A DNA stretch of 49,592 nt from Caldilineaceae bacterium (GTDB lineage: Bacteria > Chloroflexota > Anaerolineae > Caldilineales > Caldilineaceae), in NCBI GenBank assembly GCA_020634755.1, contig JACKBC010000049.1:1-49592 (forward strand), written 5' to 3'. Shown piece after piece: positions 33,124 to 43,065 of the stretch (position 1 is its first letter; every line of letters starts with the position of its first letter). The notes below the pieces were generated by a model that did no database searches, was not told the origin of the DNA, and saw only the letters and a list, made by a program, of their open reading frames with translations. The translations under genes were made by a program, and so were the position numbers.

Positions 33124-33372
33124 CAAGTTTTTCATTTCCATGATGGCTCTGTGCGCTGCACAACCACCATCATCAAGTTTTTCATTTCCATGATGGCTCT
33201 GTGCGCTGCACAACTGCCATCATCAAGTTTTTCATTTCCATGATGGCTCTGTGCGCCGCACAACCGCCATCATCAAGTTTTTCATTCCATGATGGCTCTG
33301 TGCGCCGCACAACCGCCATCATCAAGTTTTTCATTTCATAATGGCTCCGTGCGCTGCACAACCGCCATCACA
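33124..33372. repeat. Tandem array of five 50-bp hairpin-forming units
   Basis: Five units at 33124, 33174, 33224, 33274 (49 bp) and 33323 repeat with a 50-bp period. Each has a spacer CAAGTTTTTCATTTCC and a palindrome ATGATGGC-(18 bp)-GCCATCAT with a nested TGTGC/GCACA stem. A truncated sixth CAAGT follows. Units differ by a few bases, mostly in the loop (GCT or GCC) or as isolated stem changes in units 1 and 5. The array ends 26 bp before the glucarate dehydratase start codon. There are no unique spacers, so it is not a CRISPR array. Diverged single copies are at about 14931, 29475 and, split, 32774-32897. Confidence 0.9.
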
Positions 33373-33398
33373 CAAGTCTTAAATGATTGGAGAAACTC

Positions 33399-34685
33399 GT
33401 GAAGATCACCGATATGCACATTACGCCCATTGCCATTGTTGATCCGCCGCTGCTCAATGCCGCCGGGCTGCACGCGCCATATGCCCTGCGCATTATCATT
33501 GAACTGGTCACGGCGGACAATATCTATGGGCTGGGCGAGGTGCCCGGCAGCGCCAAAACTTTGCAAGCCCTGGAAGCAGCCAAAGATGCCGTCATCGGCA
33601 AAGACCCATTCCAGCTCAATGCCATCAAACAAGAAATATATACCCGCTTTGGAGAGGAGGGCGTTGAATTCCGCGGAGAAGCGCCGTGGGATCAGCGGCG
33701 GCAGGTTCACGTGTTTAGCGCGCTGGAGGTTGCCTGTTTTGACCTGATGGGCAAGGCCACCGGTCGCCCCGTTGTTGATCTACTGGGAGGGCGCGCCCGC
33801 GATCGGGTCGATTTTTCCGCCTATCTCTTCTATAAGTATGAGGGCGCCGGTGGTGAATTAGGCTTTGGCGCCGACCCCAATGCCACGGGCTGGGCCGCGG
33901 CCCGCCAGCAGGCAGCGCTTGATCCGGACGGCGTGGTGGCGCAGGCCAAAGCCATGTGTGATGAGTTTGGCTTTAAGTCGATCAAGCTCAAGGGAGGCGC
34001 CATGCCGCCCGCCGAGGAGACGGCGGCCATGCTTGCCCTACGCGAAGCCTTTGGCCCCAACGTCCCGCTGCGGCTGGATCCCAACGCCATTTGGTCGGTG
34101 GAAACGGCCATTGAACAGGGGCGCAAACTGGAAGGCATTCTCGAATATTATGAAGACCCCGTGCGCGGTCAGGAGAACATGGGCAAAGTAAGGCGCGCGC
34201 TCAACATTCCTTTGGCCACCAATATGTGCACAACCGGCTTTGAACATCTGCCCGGCAGCGTCCAGCATCACTCTGAAGATATTATCTTGAGCGACCATCA
34301 CTTCTGGGGCGGCTTGCGCGCCTCGCTGGAACTGGCTGCCTTTTGCAGTGCTTTTGGCCGCGGCCTTTCCATGCATTCAAACAGCCATGTGGGCATTTCG
34401 CTGGCCGCCATGGCGCATCTGGCCGCAGCCACGCCCAATTTGACCTATGCGTGTGACACCCATTATCCGTGGCAATCGGAAGAGGTGTTGGTAAATGGCC
34501 GCTTCCAGTTTGATGAAGGCGCGCTGGTTATTTCGAATGAGCCTGGGCTGGGCGTTGAGCTGGATCGGGCCAAGCTAGAAGAACTGCACGATCAATATAT
34601 TTCCTGTGGCTTGACCGAGCGCAACGATGAAATTGAGATGCAGAAAGTGGTGCCTGGCTGGAAGTTTGAAGCGCAGCGTTGGTAA
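33399..34685 (+). CDS. gudD: Glucarate dehydratase-type enolase-superfamily enzyme
   Basis: A 428-residue enzyme of the enolase superfamily. I chose GTG 33399 with GGAG seven bases upstream; a TTG 12 bp earlier is less likely. The N-terminal capping domain is followed by the barrel. The KLKGG segment carries the K-X-K base pair, RLDPNA and YYEDPV supply metal ligands, and SMHSNSHVGISLAAMAHLAAA contains the catalytic His typical of glucarate dehydratases. SALEVACFDLMGKATGRPVVDLLGG (read across its length) also fits. It dehydrates D-glucarate, and often idarate, to 5-keto-4-deoxyglucarate. No downstream pathway genes (kdgD, garL) are beside it. The 50-bp repeat array occupies its leader region. 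Confidence 0.92.
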   Translation: MKITDMHITPIAIVDPPLLNAAGLHAPYALRIIIELVTADNIYGLGEVPGSAKTLQALEAAKDAVIGKDPFQLNAIKQEIYTRFGEEGVEFRGEAPWDQRRQVHVFSALEVACFDLMGKATGRPVVDLLGGRARDRVDFSAYLFYKYEGAGGELGFGADPNATGWAAARQQAALDPDGVVAQAKAMCDEFGFKSIKLKGGAMPPAEETAAMLALREAFGPNVPLRLDPNAIWSVETAIEQGRKLEGILEYYEDPVRGQENMGKVRRALNIPLATNMCTTGFEHLPGSVQHHSEDIILSDHHFWGGLRASLELAAFCSAFGRGLSMHSNSHVGISLAAMAHLAAATPNLTYACDTHYPWQSEEVLVNGRFQFDEGALVISNEPGLGVELDRAKLEELHDQYISCGLTERNDEIEMQKVVPGWKFEAQRW

Positions 34686-34699
34686 AGGAGAATTTCACC

Positions 34700-36940
34700 A
34701 TGTTCCCCCAATCCCCATTAAAAGCCCGGTGGCGGCTCGTACTTCTCAGCACTTTGCTGTTCTGTGGATGCTTGTCGCTTTCCGGGTTCAATCCAGCCGT
34801 TTTGGCGCTTTCTGCGGCGGCCGGCCCACACATGCAGCTACCGGATGCAAACTTGGCATGCAAAAACGCCACCGTGTTGATGGTTGGTCGCACAACGCCC
34901 TTCAGCGGCCGGGATAAAGCCATTGCCGACCGGTTAAGCGCTCGCGGCATGACCGTTGTGCAGCGGGCGCATGATGTCGCTACAGTGGATGACGCCAAGG
35001 GCAAAGATCTGATCGTCATTTCGGAATCGGTCTATTCAAACGTGCTGGGCGACATCTACAAAGATACGGCGGTACCCATTGTCACGTGGGAGGGCTGGCT
35101 CTACCCCATGATGGGCATGACGGCCAAGGCCGAAAATAGTGATTTTGGCGAAACCTACGATCAGCAGCAGATCAGCGTGGTCAACCCATCCCACGACTTG
35201 GCGGCAGGGCTCAGCGGAATCGTCACCACGCACACGCGCCCGTCGCTGTTTCACTGGGGCGTGCCCAATGGGAACGCCATTAAAATTGCCACCATGAGCG
35301 GCTTTGATAATCGCTATGCCATTTTTGCCTATGATGCGGGCGTCCAAATGGTGGGGCAAATTGCCCCGGCCCGACGCGTGGGCTTCAATTTGGCCGATGA
35401 TTACATGAGCCAAAATGGCGCGCAGCTCTTCGATGCCGCCGTGGATTGGGCGCTCTCGTGCAGTACGCCGGTCAAGCAATATACCCTCACCATTACAATT
35501 GAAGGCAATGGGGAGGTGCTGCGCATCCCCGACCAGGACAAATATCTGGCCGGTTCAACCGTGGTGCTGGTTGCATCACAAGCCGCGGGCTGGACGTTTG
35601 CGCGCTGGGAAGGTGACATTAACAGCACGGAAAATCCTTTGGTTGTGACAATGGACAAAGCGCTTGCGCTCAGAGCCATCTTTACGTCCAATGGACCGGA
35701 GCCAACGGCCACCAGCACACCGGCGCCATCAACACCAACCGGTACGCCGACCAGCCCCCCCACTAATACGGCCACGGCGACGGCGATAGGGACAGCCACG
35801 GCCACGGGCACGGCTGTGGCCACAGCCACCGTACAGCCAACCGTGACCGAAGCCGCCACGGCCACAGCGCCGCCGGACGCAACTGCCACGGCAATGCCAA
35901 CGGCTACCAATACGACGGCGCCCACCAGTACGCCATCGCCGTCACCATCACCATCACCGTCACCGTCACCATCGCCCACCTACAATGGCTCATCTCCGCT
36001 GTTGGTGGCGCAAATGAACGACCAACTTGTGGAAGATGCCGATCAAGATGGCGTATCCAGCCCGGGCGATGTCATCGGTTATGTGGTGACCATTGAAAAT
36101 ATGGGCAACCAACGGGCGCGCGATGTCCAGTTTGCGGTGGCGACCGACCCCAACACGACGCTGATTGAAGATTCAATCACAACGAGCCAGGGAACGGTCA
36201 TTAGCAATGAGAAGGCTGGCGGCGGCTCGCAGATCGTCATAAACATTCCACAACTTGCGGGCAACGGGGGGCAAGTGATTATTGAATACGCCGTGCGCAT
36301 CAACAATCCGCTGGGCAGCGCCACCAATGAAATTGGCAGCCAGGGCAGCGTTTCCAGCGCCAACGCCTCGGGCACGGTCACCGATGACCCCGAGGCGCAG
36401 GGAGATGCCAACCCCACGCTGACCCCCATCAAGGCCCAAGCGCGGCTGCGCATTACCAAGACCGATCTGCTGCTGGTGGATGCCGATGTGGATGGTCAAG
36501 TCTCCAGTGGCGACACGCTACTCTATGTGCTGCAAATCTATAATGACGGCAACGCACCGGCTTTGGACATTCACATGGAGGATACGCCCGACGCCCACAC
36601 GACGCTCATTCCCGGCTTAGTGCAGGCCGGCGCAGCGCGGGTCACGGCCGGCAACGGCGCGGCAGACCGCCGCGTTGTGATCGATTTGGATGCGCTGGCC
36701 GGCGGAGGCACTGCCATGACGGTCAGCTTTGCGGTAGTGGTGAATGCCGATATTGGGAACGTCTTGCTGCGCAACCAGGCAGCCACCACTTTTCACGATA
36801 TTGTGGGGGGTGCAGGCGGTGCGCTGGTGGTAATTTCGGACGATCCGGATACCGCGGCCGCCACCGACGCCACATTGACCAATGTCAATTTAGCGCTGGC
36901 GCAGCCAAATCAATTCTTTTTACCGGTGATTAAACGATAG
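34700..36940 (+). CDS. Secreted ThuA-like / InlB-repeat / DUF11 multidomain protein
   Basis: 746 residues from ATG 34700 (AAAGGAG upstream), 14 bp after glucarate dehydratase. A signal peptide (LVLLSTLLFCGCLSLSGF) is followed by a Rossmann-like, ThuA/GATase-type domain to about residue 255 (ATVLMVGRTTPFSGRDKAI, VNPSHDLAAGL, DAAVDWALSC). An InlB B-repeat-like domain follows (GNGEVLRIPDQDKYLAGSTV, WTFARWEGDINSTENPLVV). Next is a Thr/Pro/Ser linker of about 90 residues with an SPSPSPSP run. Two DUF11-type beta domains complete it, each opening with a D-D-DG-S-GD element. It ends QFFLPVIKR, a short LP-hydrophobic-basic tail often seen in Chloroflexota secreted proteins. Function is unknown; cell-surface attachment is likely. 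Confidence 0.82.
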   Translation: MFPQSPLKARWRLVLLSTLLFCGCLSLSGFNPAVLALSAAAGPHMQLPDANLACKNATVLMVGRTTPFSGRDKAIADRLSARGMTVVQRAHDVATVDDAKGKDLIVISESVYSNVLGDIYKDTAVPIVTWEGWLYPMMGMTAKAENSDFGETYDQQQISVVNPSHDLAAGLSGIVTTHTRPSLFHWGVPNGNAIKIATMSGFDNRYAIFAYDAGVQMVGQIAPARRVGFNLADDYMSQNGAQLFDAAVDWALSCSTPVKQYTLTITIEGNGEVLRIPDQDKYLAGSTVVLVASQAAGWTFARWEGDINSTENPLVVTMDKALALRAIFTSNGPEPTATSTPAPSTPTGTPTSPPTNTATATAIGTATATGTAVATATVQPTVTEAATATAPPDATATAMPTATNTTAPTSTPSPSPSPSPSPSPSPTYNGSSPLLVAQMNDQLVEDADQDGVSSPGDVIGYVVTIENMGNQRARDVQFAVATDPNTTLIEDSITTSQGTVISNEKAGGGSQIVINIPQLAGNGGQVIIEYAVRINNPLGSATNEIGSQGSVSSANASGTVTDDPEAQGDANPTLTPIKAQARLRITKTDLLLVDADVDGQVSSGDTLLYVLQIYNDGNAPALDIHMEDTPDAHTTLIPGLVQAGAARVTAGNGAADRRVVIDLDALAGGGTAMTVSFAVVVNADIGNVLLRNQAATTFHDIVGGAGGALVVISDDPDTAAATDATLTNVNLALAQPNQFFLPVIKR

Positions 36941-37008
36941 TGGAGGAGTGGAGGAGTGGAGGAGTGGAAGAGTGGAGGAGTAGAGGAGTAGAGGAGTGGA
37001 GGAGTGGA
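36941..37008. repeat. Microsatellite of 8-bp TGGAGGAG units
   Basis: About eight tandem copies of TGGAGGAG with single-base variants (TGGAAGAG, TAGAGGAG) start right after the stop codon of the secreted protein. It is purine-only on this strand apart from the T in each unit. Copy number may vary between strains. A pyrimidine-rich stretch at about 37530-37600 has the opposite bias. Confidence 0.85.
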
Positions 37009-37059
37009 CGAAATAAAACGCGCTCATGCTTCACTCCGCTACGCCTCCCCTAAATTCTC

Positions 37060-37515
37060 ATGACGCGCAGAACAAACACGCTCATTGGCGGCTATTTTGG
37101 GATTGGCATCTATCAGGTTAAGCGCGCCGAAAATTTGGGGCTTTTGTGGCGCAGTGCCTATCAGCTGGGCGCCAGTTTTGTCTTTACGATTGGCGCTCGC
37201 TACAAACCACAACCGAGCGATGTGTTCAACACCTGGCAGCACATCCCGCTCTTTAGCTACGCCACGCTGGCCGACTTTCTGGCCGCACCGGCATACGACT
37301 GCCCCATCGTGGCCGTTGAAGAAAAGGGCCAGTCGCTTTTGGATTTTCAGCATCCACACCGCGCCATCTATTTGCTGGGTGCGGAAGACAATGGCCTGCC
37401 TAATGCGGTGCTCCAACAGTGCCATTTTCACATCACCATCCCCTCTATCCGCGCCGCCAGCTATAATGTGGCCCAAGCCGGTGCGCTGGTGATGTTTGAT
37501 CGAATGTATAAATGA
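37060..37515 (+). CDS. SpoU/TrmH-family RNA methyltransferase (short form)
   Basis: A 151-residue SPOUT methyltransferase. Motif 1 is present as QVKRAENLGLLWRSAYQLGA (N-G-R positions conserved as N and R). Motif 2 is YLLGAEDNGLPNAVL, matching the G-E-G class with an Asp. Motif 3 is ITIPSIRAASYNVAQAGALVMFD, where the knot N-V-A is seen. It lacks the N-terminal RNA-binding domain of longer TrmH/RlmB enzymes, as in TrmL-like and other minimal members. The RNA target (tRNA or rRNA 2'-O-ribose) cannot be assigned. Confidence 0.88.
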   Translation: MTRRTNTLIGGYFGIGIYQVKRAENLGLLWRSAYQLGASFVFTIGARYKPQPSDVFNTWQHIPLFSYATLADFLAAPAYDCPIVAVEEKGQSLLDFQHPHRAIYLLGAEDNGLPNAVLQQCHFHITIPSIRAASYNVAQAGALVMFDRMYK

Positions 37516-37663
37516 AAGGGCGAAGGAAGCAAATCTCCCCTTCACCCTTTTACCCCTTCACCCCTCCACCCCTTCTTCTCCCTCCTGCCCATTCTTCCGA
37601 TGCGCTTGCGGCGCGCGTGTGGTATCCTGTGGCAAACATCTTTGTTCACAGAAAGGAATTCAC

Positions 37664-39613
37664 ATGCATTCTTCTGGTTGGTGGCGCTATATTTCCTACG
37701 ATGAATCCAAAGGCAAAGCGCAAATCGATCGCGAGCTATTGTGGCGCGTCTTTGGCTATGCACGGCCCCATCTCTTTGCCGTAGCCATTGTGTTGGTGAC
37801 GATTGTGACTAATTCGCTGCTGGAGCTGTTGCCGCCGCTGCTCTATCGCGAGCTAATCGACCACGTGCTGCCCGAACGCAACATGACGCGGCTCAACTGG
37901 CTGGCGCTGGGGCTGCTGGCCATCCCGTTGGCCACGGGGCTGATCAGCGTGGTCAATCGCTATTACAGCTCGCGCGCCGGTGAAGGCATTATTCACGATC
38001 TGCGTCAGCAAATGTATGGCCATTTGCAAGCCATGTCGTTGCGCTTTTTTACCGAAACCAAATCCGGCGAGATCTATTCGCGGCTCAACAATGACGTGGT
38101 GGGCGCCCAAAACGCCATTACCGGCACCATTCCCAATATCCTCACCAATTCCGTCACGCTCATCTCGACCTTGGCGGTCATGATCTCCATCGAATGGCGG
38201 CTGGCGGTCTTGGCGGTGATTGTGCTGCCGCTCTTTTTGCTGCCGGCGCGCCGCGTGGCGCTGATCTTGCGCAGCATCCGCCGCGCGGCCATGGAGCATC
38301 AGTCGGACATGAGCAACAGCATTAGCGAAACGCTGACCATCAATGGCGCGCTGTTGGTGAAGACTTTTGGCCGGCAGCAGCAGGAATTAGCGCGTTTTGG
38401 CAAAGCCAATGCGGCGGTGCGCGATATTGGCGTGCGGCGGGCGCAGGTGGGTCAATGGTTCTTTTTGGGGTTGGGCAGCGCCAGCGCCATTGGTACGGCG
38501 CTGATCTACTGGGCGGGCGGCTATTTGGTGCTGCAAGAGACGATCAGCGTGGGCACCATTGTGGCCTTCGTGGCTTATTTGTCGCGGCTCTACGGCCCCA
38601 TCACCGCGCTGACCAATGTGCAGGTTGAGTTTGCCACCTCTATGGTCAGCTTTGAGCGCGTCTTTGAATGGCTGGACCTGCCCATAGAAATTATTGACAA
38701 GTCAGAAGCAATCGCACTGGACAAAGTGCAGGGGCGCGTCCGGTTTGATGCGGTTTCGTTTCGCTATGGCGGAAACGAGGCGCAAGGGGAACCGGCGAAA
38801 AAAGACGCAGGTGCAAATGGGCCAGCAGAACAAGATGAAATAGACGATGACGCGGAACCAGTGCGAGAACGATTGTGGGCATTGGAGAACGTCAATTTTG
38901 AGATGGCGCCGGGCGAACTGGTGGCGCTGGTAGGGCCCAGCGGCGCCGGCAAGACCACGATTACCTACTTGTTGCCTCGGCTATATGACCCAACGGAAGG
39001 GCGCATTTTGCTGGATGGATATGATCTGCGCGACGTGACCCAGGAGTCGTTGGCCCAGCAGATTGGCATGGTGACGCAGGAGACCTATCTATTCCACGAT
39101 ACAATTCGCGCCAACCTGCTCTACGCTCGCCCCGCCGCCACCGAGGATGAGCTGGATGCGGCCTGCCGCGCCGCCAACATTGCCGACATGATTGCCCGCA
39201 TGCCCGAAGGGTACGACACGGTGGTGGGCGAGCGCGGCTACCGCTTGAGCGGCGGCGAAAAGCAGCGGCTGGCCATTGCGCGCGTCATCCTCAAAGATCC
39301 GCAGATCCTGATTTTGGATGAAGCCACTTCGCATCTGGATTCGCAGAGTGAGGCACTGATCCAGGCCGCGCTGGAGCCGCTCATGCAGGGGCGCACCAGC
39401 CTGGTCATTGCGCACCGGCTTTCCACCATTCTGGCCGCCGACAAAATCCTGGTGCTGGACCAAGGACGGCTGGTGGAGCAGGGTACGCACGGCGAACTGC
39501 TGGCGCACGGTGGCCTGTATGCACATCTCTATGAAACACAATTTGCCATTGAGACGGCGGCCAGGGACGATTTGGAAAATAGAGAGTTGGCTTTACAAGA
39601 GGCGGCAGATTGA
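37664..39613 (+). CDS. ABC exporter with fused membrane and ATPase domains (MsbA/MDR type)
   Basis: A 649-residue half-transporter; ATG 37664 has AAAGGA upstream. The longer frame to 37496 is low-complexity and unlikely to be translated. Six transmembrane helices span about residues 35-345 (FAVAIVLVTIVTNSLLELL and WRLAVLAVIVLPLFLLPAR among them). The ATPase has Walker A GPSGAGKTTITYL, Q-loop GMVTQETYLF, signature LSGGEKQRLAIARV, Walker B ILILDEATSHLD and switch AHRLST. An acidic, low-complexity insert of about 35 residues (roughly 370-405) splits the first strand of the ATPase from the rest. The cargo is unknown; lipids or drugs are usual for the family. Confidence 0.95.
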   Translation: MHSSGWWRYISYDESKGKAQIDRELLWRVFGYARPHLFAVAIVLVTIVTNSLLELLPPLLYRELIDHVLPERNMTRLNWLALGLLAIPLATGLISVVNRYYSSRAGEGIIHDLRQQMYGHLQAMSLRFFTETKSGEIYSRLNNDVVGAQNAITGTIPNILTNSVTLISTLAVMISIEWRLAVLAVIVLPLFLLPARRVALILRSIRRAAMEHQSDMSNSISETLTINGALLVKTFGRQQQELARFGKANAAVRDIGVRRAQVGQWFFLGLGSASAIGTALIYWAGGYLVLQETISVGTIVAFVAYLSRLYGPITALTNVQVEFATSMVSFERVFEWLDLPIEIIDKSEAIALDKVQGRVRFDAVSFRYGGNEAQGEPAKKDAGANGPAEQDEIDDDAEPVRERLWALENVNFEMAPGELVALVGPSGAGKTTITYLLPRLYDPTEGRILLDGYDLRDVTQESLAQQIGMVTQETYLFHDTIRANLLYARPAATEDELDAACRAANIADMIARMPEGYDTVVGERGYRLSGGEKQRLAIARVILKDPQILILDEATSHLDSQSEALIQAALEPLMQGRTSLVIAHRLSTILAADKILVLDQGRLVEQGTHGELLAHGGLYAHLYETQFAIETAARDDLENRELALQEAAD

Positions 39614-39649
39614 GGTAACATTGTTACTTATCTTTGCAACTATTCAAGC

Positions 39650-39807
39650 CCTTGGCCCCCCACCCAGCCTCCCCCTGAGGAGAAGGAGCTGCAGGCGCCG
39701 CCTACGGCGGCGAGATTCCCTCTCCTAGCGCAGCGGCCAGGGGAGGGCCAGGGAGGGGTAAATAGTTATTGTTATTTTGAAACGCAGATTACGCAGATTT
39801 ATACGGG
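39650..39807. repeat. GC-rich palindromic repeat plus ACGCAGAT fragment
   Basis: CCCCCCACCCAGCCTCCCCC at the left and GGGGAGGGCCAGGGAGGGG at the right are approximate reverse complements around GCGCCGCCTACGGCGGCG, which is itself palindromic. A piece of the ACGCAGATTACGCAGATT type follows at 39779-39807, related to 6532-6603. Both look like common dispersed intergenic repeats. The Uma2 gene starts 31 bp later. Confidence 0.6.
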
Positions 39808-39837
39808 CCAAGAAGCACCGGATATCGAGGAGTATTT

Positions 39838-40401
39838 ATGGCGATTCAATTGCAACACAAACTGTTTACGGTTGACGATCTGGATCAGATGCTGGAAAGT
39901 GGTGTGTTGACCGAAGATGACAACGTCGAATTACTTAATGGAGAGTTAGTGACAACGAGCCCCGTGGGAAGCCGACATGCTGCTTGTGTTAATCGTCTAA
40001 ATCAGAGCCTATCTCGTATTGTCGGTAAAGAAGCCATCGTCAGCGTCCAAAACCCGATTCGGATTAGACCAAATTCACAACCGGAACCTGACATCGCTAT
40101 ATTGCGCCCACGCCACGATTTTTACGCGGATGCACTTCCTGAATCCACAGATGTCCTTCTGCTTATCGAAGTTTCGGATTCGTCTCTCGATTACGACAAA
40201 GAGATCAAGCTGGGCATTTACGGGCGCGGCGGCGTCCCCGAGGGATGGATTATTAACCTGCAAGATGAACAGGTCGACAGCTATCGCGGCCCCTTTAGCG
40301 GTGGCTATCGGCTGCGTGAACGCTTTCTACTGGGCGAAAATATCAAAGCCGACCTGCTGCCCAAACTCGAGGTAAACATTTCACAGGTCTTTGGCAAGTA
40401 A
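39838..40401 (+). CDS. Uma2 family (DUF820) putative restriction endonuclease
   Basis: A 187-residue protein of the Uma2/DUF820 family, a PD-(D/E)XK-fold group. The opening LFTVDDLDQMLESG and VELLNGELVTTSPVGSRHAA are characteristic. The presumed catalytic residues lie in PEPDIAILRP (Asp) and LLIEVSDSSLDYDKEIKLGIY (Glu and following Lys), then GVPEGWIINL. These proteins are abundant in Cyanobacteria and Chloroflexota, often near mobile or repetitive DNA, with no established role. GAGG lies upstream of the start; the gene follows a GC-rich repeat. Confidence 0.9.
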   Translation: MAIQLQHKLFTVDDLDQMLESGVLTEDDNVELLNGELVTTSPVGSRHAACVNRLNQSLSRIVGKEAIVSVQNPIRIRPNSQPEPDIAILRPRHDFYADALPESTDVLLLIEVSDSSLDYDKEIKLGIYGRGGVPEGWIINLQDEQVDSYRGPFSGGYRLRERFLLGENIKADLLPKLEVNISQVFGK

Positions 40402-40424
40402 ATCAACTAGAAACGAGGAAATAT

Positions 40425-41795
<1,371 letters not shown>

Positions 41796-41818
41796 ATCTA
41801 CAGAAGAATCATAGACCA

Positions 41819-41866
41819 GGGGAGCAGAGATGATCTATGGGATCGCCTCTGCTCCCCCACTTTTTT
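41819..41866 (+). terminator. Rho-independent terminator after the M20 peptidase
   Basis: GGGGAGCAGAG and CTCTGCTCCCC are perfect 11-bp arms around a 17-nt loop, followed by CCACTTTTTT. It begins 24 bp after the stop codon. Confidence 0.88.
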
Positions 41867-41927
41867 GGCGTAGCAGAAACGCTCTACAGCGCTTTGTTTC
41901 TAATACGGGTATATACACGTTTGATAT

Positions 41928-41956
41928 TTGACAGACAAGAACAAAAGTTCTATAAT
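41928..41956 (+). promoter_or_regulatory. Perfect-consensus sigma-70-type promoter
   Basis: TTGACA at 41928-41933, a 17-bp spacer, then TATAAT at 41951-41956: both hexamers and the spacing match the consensus exactly. It would start transcription near 41963 and drive the DUF3224 gene and perhaps the run of genes after it, with a leader of about 140 nt. Confidence 0.75.
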
Positions 41957-42103
41957 CAATAAGCTTGGTCAATCTGACCGCTGCTTTTGAATTCTCACAT
42001 CAAGATCCATTCACTAAAATTCATTACGCTCAGCATGGCTGTTGGAGAGTAAGCACAAGTTATGCAGGCTTTTCCAAGAATGGCCAAACAGGAGGATGTT
42101 TTC

Positions 42104-42502
42104 GTGACGCAACAAGCCAAAGGCACATTTGAGGTCGATCTTAAACCCCTGTCCGAACCCAATTCGGTTGACGGCGCCACGCTGGGGCGCATGTCCATTA
42201 ACAAACAGTTTCATGGCGATCTCACCGGCACCGGCAAGGGCGAAATGCTCTCGGCCATGACGGCGGTTGAAGGCTCGGCGGGCTATGTAGCCATTGAACG
42301 CGTTAGCGGCTGCCTGCACGGGCGCACCGGCAGCTTTGTCTTTCAACATGTGGGCATTTTGAACCGCGGTGAACAGCAGCTAACCATTACCGTTGTTCCT
42401 GATTCTGGTGCGGGTGAACTTGCGGGTATTTCTGGCTCCTTTACCATCAATATTGTGGATGGTCAGCATCAATATATCTTTACCTATTCACTTGGGGCGT
42501 AA
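42104..42502 (+). CDS. DUF3224 domain-containing protein
   Basis: About 132 residues from GTG 42104, chosen because AGGAGG lies nine bases upstream; an ATG at 42062 would add 14 residues. The protein looks like the DUF3224 beta-barrel: AKGTFEVDLKPL, the middle FHGDLTGTGKGEMLSA, YVAIERVSGCLHGRTGSFVF and a strand-rich end with GELAGISGSFTI. Allene-oxide-cyclase-like barrels have this pattern, but no reaction is known for DUF3224. It is the first gene after the consensus promoter. Confidence 0.85.
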   Translation: MTQQAKGTFEVDLKPLSEPNSVDGATLGRMSINKQFHGDLTGTGKGEMLSAMTAVEGSAGYVAIERVSGCLHGRTGSFVFQHVGILNRGEQQLTITVVPDSGAGELAGISGSFTINIVDGQHQYIFTYSLGA

Positions 42503-42590
42503 TCCACATATATCAATCTCCAGACAATTGTGCGAACTTTAAGTGACGCATCTATCATCTAAGTGGCGTAGGTAGTAGAGAAAGAAAATC

Positions 42591-42932
42591 ATGGCCAAGT
42601 ATCTAATTTCATTCCCCAGTGCGGCAATGAATGTACCCGGCAGTGAGTTGGAGGCGGTGGGCCGCGACGCGCATGCCGTGATACGCCAGGCAAAGGAAGC
42701 GGGCGTCTACGTTTTCGCCGGTGGGATTGATGAAACAGTACCGCCCGTTCTAGTTTCGGCCAATGGCTCAGTCGCTGACGGAGGCTACTCGTGGGCGCCT
42801 CCGCTCAATGGCGGATTCACCGTGCTTGAGCTGCCTTCACGAAATGAAGCCATCGCATGGGCCGCACGTATTGCGCAAGCCTGTCGCTGTGACCAGGAGC
42901 TTCGCGTATTTGCGCTTGATCCAGAGTCGTGA
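42591..42932 (+). CDS. YCII-related domain protein
   Basis: A 113-residue protein of the YCII/DGPF family. It has the ferredoxin-like order: a first strand (KYLISFP), a helix (GRDAHAVIRQAKEAGVYVFAGG), a middle loop, then GGFTVLELPSRNEAIAWAARIA, and a last strand (QELRVFALDPES). The His and Asp of the presumed active cleft can be placed in GRDAHAV. YCII proteins are small, often enzymatic and frequently found beside ECF sigma factors or in detoxification clusters. There is no strong ribosome-binding site, but AGAGAAAG precedes the ATG. Confidence 0.82.
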   Translation: MAKYLISFPSAAMNVPGSELEAVGRDAHAVIRQAKEAGVYVFAGGIDETVPPVLVSANGSVADGGYSWAPPLNGGFTVLELPSRNEAIAWAARIAQACRCDQELRVFALDPES

Positions 42933-43065
42933 GGTCGGAGTGCTGCTGTACATTGCTTGATGAATTTACAAAGCAAATTGATTCCACGCGACAAAATCAG
43001 GTTGCATTACGTCTAATGACTGGATATGCATATTTCGCAACTATTTCCATAAAGGAGAATCTAAA

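Noticed and set aside
33124..33372. Possible CRISPR array
   Set aside because: The 50-bp period is fully repeated with no unique spacer segments, and no cas genes are nearby.
37496..37663. N-terminal extension of the ABC exporter to 37496
   Set aside because: The extra 56 codons are Pro/Ser/Cys-rich, come from a pyrimidine-rich tract and overlap the upstream gene; the ATG at 37664 has a good ribosome-binding site.
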